From contig CAKQMD010000003.1 in the NCBI GenBank assembly GCA_934254925.1, forward strand, positions 40,767 to 104,766: 64,000 nucleotides of DNA. Direction: 5' to 3'. Positions 62,390-64,000 of the stretch are shown here, in pieces. The notes beneath the pieces were generated by a model. That model did not search any database. It was not told where the DNA came from and saw only the letters and a program-made list of their open reading frames with translations. The translations under genes and the position numbers were made by a program. The DNA comes from an uncultured Alphaproteobacteria bacterium (lineage in GTDB: Bacteria; Pseudomonadota; Alphaproteobacteria; RF32; CAG-239). Numbering within the stretch: position 1 is the first letter of the stretch; each line of letters opens with the position of its first letter.

Positions 62390-62398
62390 AGTATACCA
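62390..62398 (-). promoter_or_regulatory. Extended -10 promoter of the virB6 operon
   Basis: On the minus strand TGG directly before TATACT (62390-62395), 29 bp upstream of the 67-aa gene. No good -35 is seen. It lies in the 88-bp gap after the hydrolase gene and could drive the four virB6 genes separately. Confidence 0.4.
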
Positions 62399-62448
62399 TA
62401 AAATTTATCAAAAAAATGTTACAGTTTTTTGATTTTTTCCCGGCCCGT

Positions 62449-63297
62449 TCACTTTTCAAAACGTCCGTTTTTCAAAAAGTTCAGAGTTTCGGCAATTACT
62501 TGCGGATTCTTCAAAACATTGGCCCGGCTGTTCTTGATGAAAATCCCGTCGCTGACTCCATCCAAGCGGACCAAATCGTCGCTGCCGCTTTGTCCTCGGT
62601 AGGCAAACAACCTTTCGCAGGCTCGGGTCAGCGGCGCCATGCTGTCAATAACGCCGACGTCGCAGGATGCCGGAAAATTGGGAATATAATTAAGGATATA
62701 ATCGGCAGACATTTCTTCGGCCATCGGTCCGGCGATAAAACGGAGAACTTTGTTCCTGCCCAACATGGCAATAAGGCCGCTTCCCTGATTCGGCGGACAA
62801 ATTTGCACGATTCTCCCGATCTTGAGTTTTTGTTTCCACTCGCTGTTTAAATTGAACAAAGAACGCAAAATAATGCCGCCGCAGCCCTTGGTCACAAAAG
62901 ACACTTCCTGCACGTCTTCCAGGTGATTCAAAAAAAAGTCCAGTTGCCGCACATGCGAGTCAATCCGCTTTTGCGTTGAAGGATAGTTAATCGCCGCCGC
63001 CAGGTAACCTTGCTTAAGCGCCTCGCGCCATAAGGGCTTGAAAATGTTTTTGGTGTCGCCGAGTCCGTGCAGCATAACGATCATATGCCCCCTTTGTCGG
63101 GGAATTTCATAAATTTCGATCGCCTCCAAAAAAGCTTTGCGGCACTCTTCAAAGCTCCCTTCGGCGCGACGAATGTCCCAATTGTCAAGCAAACGATAGA
63201 TTTTTGAGTGGCAATTGCGCTGTATCCGCCATTTCTGATAAAAAAAGACGTCTTCCCAAAATTGTCCGCCGCCACAGGTAAAAAATTCAAAAGTCAT
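62449..63297 (-). CDS. Alpha/beta-hydrolase (lipase-like) with degenerate nucleophile elbow
   Basis: 282 residues, no signal peptide. The core matches the lipase/PGAP1-like alpha/beta hydrolases: the oxyanion-loop motif MIVMLHGLGDT near 71-81, INYPSTQKRIDSHVRQLDFF near 97-116, and FVTKGCGGIILR near 129-140, where active relatives read FVTHSMGGIVVR. The catalytic Ser of the GxSxG elbow is thus replaced by Gly and the preceding His by Lys. The rest of the fold (PPNQGSGL, GVIDSMAPL) is well kept. It may be a non-catalytic binding protein or have an altered activity. It lies 2 bp after the lipoprotein gene and upstream of the virB6 operon. Confidence 0.7.
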   Translation of the reverse strand: MTFEFFTCGGGQFWEDVFFYQKWRIQRNCHSKIYRLLDNWDIRRAEGSFEECRKAFLEAIEIYEIPRQRGHMIVMLHGLGDTKNIFKPLWREALKQGYLAAAINYPSTQKRIDSHVRQLDFFLNHLEDVQEVSFVTKGCGGIILRSLFNLNSEWKQKLKIGRIVQICPPNQGSGLIAMLGRNKVLRFIAGPMAEEMSADYILNYIPNFPASCDVGVIDSMAPLTRACERLFAYRGQSGSDDLVRLDGVSDGIFIKNSRANVLKNPQVIAETLNFLKNGRFEK

Positions 63298-63299
63298 AT

Positions 63300-63746
63300 T
63301 TATCGTCCTTCACTGCCCTTGCTGAGCTCCGTCTGATTCGGAATCGCCGTAATCGTTACGATGGCGCTGTCAGAGCTGCCGGTTTCAATCAGAATCTGAA
63401 CGGCACGCGTATTCCTTATATATGTCATATGGCTAATTTTGGCTCGTACCGTCGCCACTTCGGACCAGTTGAACTTTGGCATTTCCGAAACATAAAAGTC
63501 AAAGATTCTGTTCGCCGGATAAGGGGTCGTGTAGACCAGGCTGCCGATCCATCTCTCCCCGCTGCCCAAAGCCCTTGTCTCGTCAAGGTCAATATAAGCC
63601 TTGTCCGGGAAAGGGATGTCAGGAAAACTGGCAAACGCCGGAGGAATGGCCGAACCGTCGACTCCGTTGAGATTCGGCTGTTCGCTTGAGGCGCAAGCCG
63701 AAAGGATTAAGACTAAATATGTAATTAAGATCTTGTTTTTTAACAT
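63300..63746 (-). CDS. Small outer-membrane lipoprotein
   Basis: 148 residues with a lipoprotein signal ending LILSACASS (Cys18). The mature part has a flexible linker and a compact alpha/beta domain (YTTPYPANRIFDFYVSEM, TVRAKISHMTYI, RAVQILIETG). Several alphaproteobacteria carry similar lipoproteins of unknown role, and I recognise the style but no named family. It forms a two-gene unit with the degenerate hydrolase. Confidence 0.65.
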   Translation of the reverse strand: MLKNKILITYLVLILSACASSEQPNLNGVDGSAIPPAFASFPDIPFPDKAYIDLDETRALGSGERWIGSLVYTTPYPANRIFDFYVSEMPKFNWSEVATVRAKISHMTYIRNTRAVQILIETGSSDSAIVTITAIPNQTELSKGSEGR

Positions 63747-63926
63747 TTTTGCTACCTTGTGTGCCTGTTCAAATATGCTATAGTGAAACTATTGTAATGC
63801 ACGATGGTTAAAAAAAAGGAAATAATCCCCTTATTTCCCAAAGACAAAATGTCATAAATTTTTTATCATTGATTCAATGGGTTACTGAAATGGCACAAAA
63901 AAAACAAATTTTTTTGATTTTTTGTG

Positions 63927-63955
63927 TTGACATCTGAGTTTCAGTGTCATATAAC
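63927..63955 (+). promoter_or_regulatory. Strong rightward promoter at the window edge
   Basis: A consensus TTGACA -35 (63927-63932), a 17-bp spacer and TATAAC -10 (63950-63955). Runs of A and T upstream (about 63895-63923) look like an UP element. No start codon with a ribosome site follows before the window ends; instead an inverted repeat GAACT/AGTTC occurs at about 63972-63985. This is the expected look of an rRNA or tRNA operon promoter and leader. The transcribed gene is outside the window. Confidence 0.7.
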
Positions 63956-64000
63956 CCACATCACCGGCGACGAACTGACGAGTTCAACAGTTTGAAGCAG

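Overview
The window suggests an alphaproteobacterium of moderate GC, with short intergenic gaps and long co-directional operons. It carries two envelope-spanning machines side by side: an R64/TCP-type type IVb pilus operon and a greatly enlarged vir-type type IV secretion system (T4SS). Duplicated virB8, four virB6-like genes and very long Vir proteins recall Rickettsiales and related uncultured host- or gut-associated alphaproteobacteria. That placement is inference from gene style only; no marker gene is in the window. No tRNA, rRNA, insertion sequence, CRISPR array or phage gene was seen, but a strong outward promoter at the right edge may belong to an rRNA operon lying just outside.

Layout. 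(1) 118-1557 (+): membrane-anchored alkaline-phosphatase-superfamily transferase. (2) 1636-14734 (-): pilus operon, read right to left as an OmpA-like gene, pilL/TcpQ-like, pilN, pilO, pilP, pilQ, pilR and a pilin-like gene, then four tandem paralogous type IVb pilins, each followed by its own terminator-like hairpin. (3) 14735-15065: divergent regulatory region. (4) 15066-43474 (+): T4SS block. It holds three proteins with a VirB2-like two-helix module (113, 230 and 1459 aa), VirB3, VirB4, five secreted coiled-coil proteins in the virB5 position (one of 1318 aa), VirB8, VirB7-like, a second VirB8, a VirB9 fused to a SPOR domain, two giant repeat proteins that together make up a VirB10 (1139 and 1510 aa), and VirB11. 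(5) 43640-45703 (+): flagellin with a large adhesin-like insert, transcribed from its own promoter. (6) 45710-51564 (-): one-TM protein, secretin-like lipoprotein, hydrophilic protein, and a 1044-aa acidic Trp-Glu-Tyr repeat protein. (7) 51718-52689 (-): double-XRE regulator. (8) 52830-63746 (-): four VirB6-like proteins, one with an M23 peptidase domain in a loop, plus a two-TM peptide, a degenerate alpha/beta hydrolase and a lipoprotein.

How the parts may work together (inference): VirB4 and VirB11 power the T4SS. The VirB3/VirB6/VirB8 proteins and the anchored half of VirB10 form the inner-membrane platform. VirB7-like, VirB9-SPOR and the TrbI half of VirB10 form the outer core. The VirB2-like and coiled-coil proteins are candidate pilus or periplasmic stalk parts. 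Peptidoglycan handling appears distributed over the M23 domain, the SPOR domain and an OmpA-like protein. VirD4, a VirB1-type transglycosylase and a prepilin peptidase are not in the window. The most unusual features are the pilin/coiled-coil fusion, the split repeat-rich VirB10, the VirB6-M23 protein and the flagellin with a lectin-like insert.
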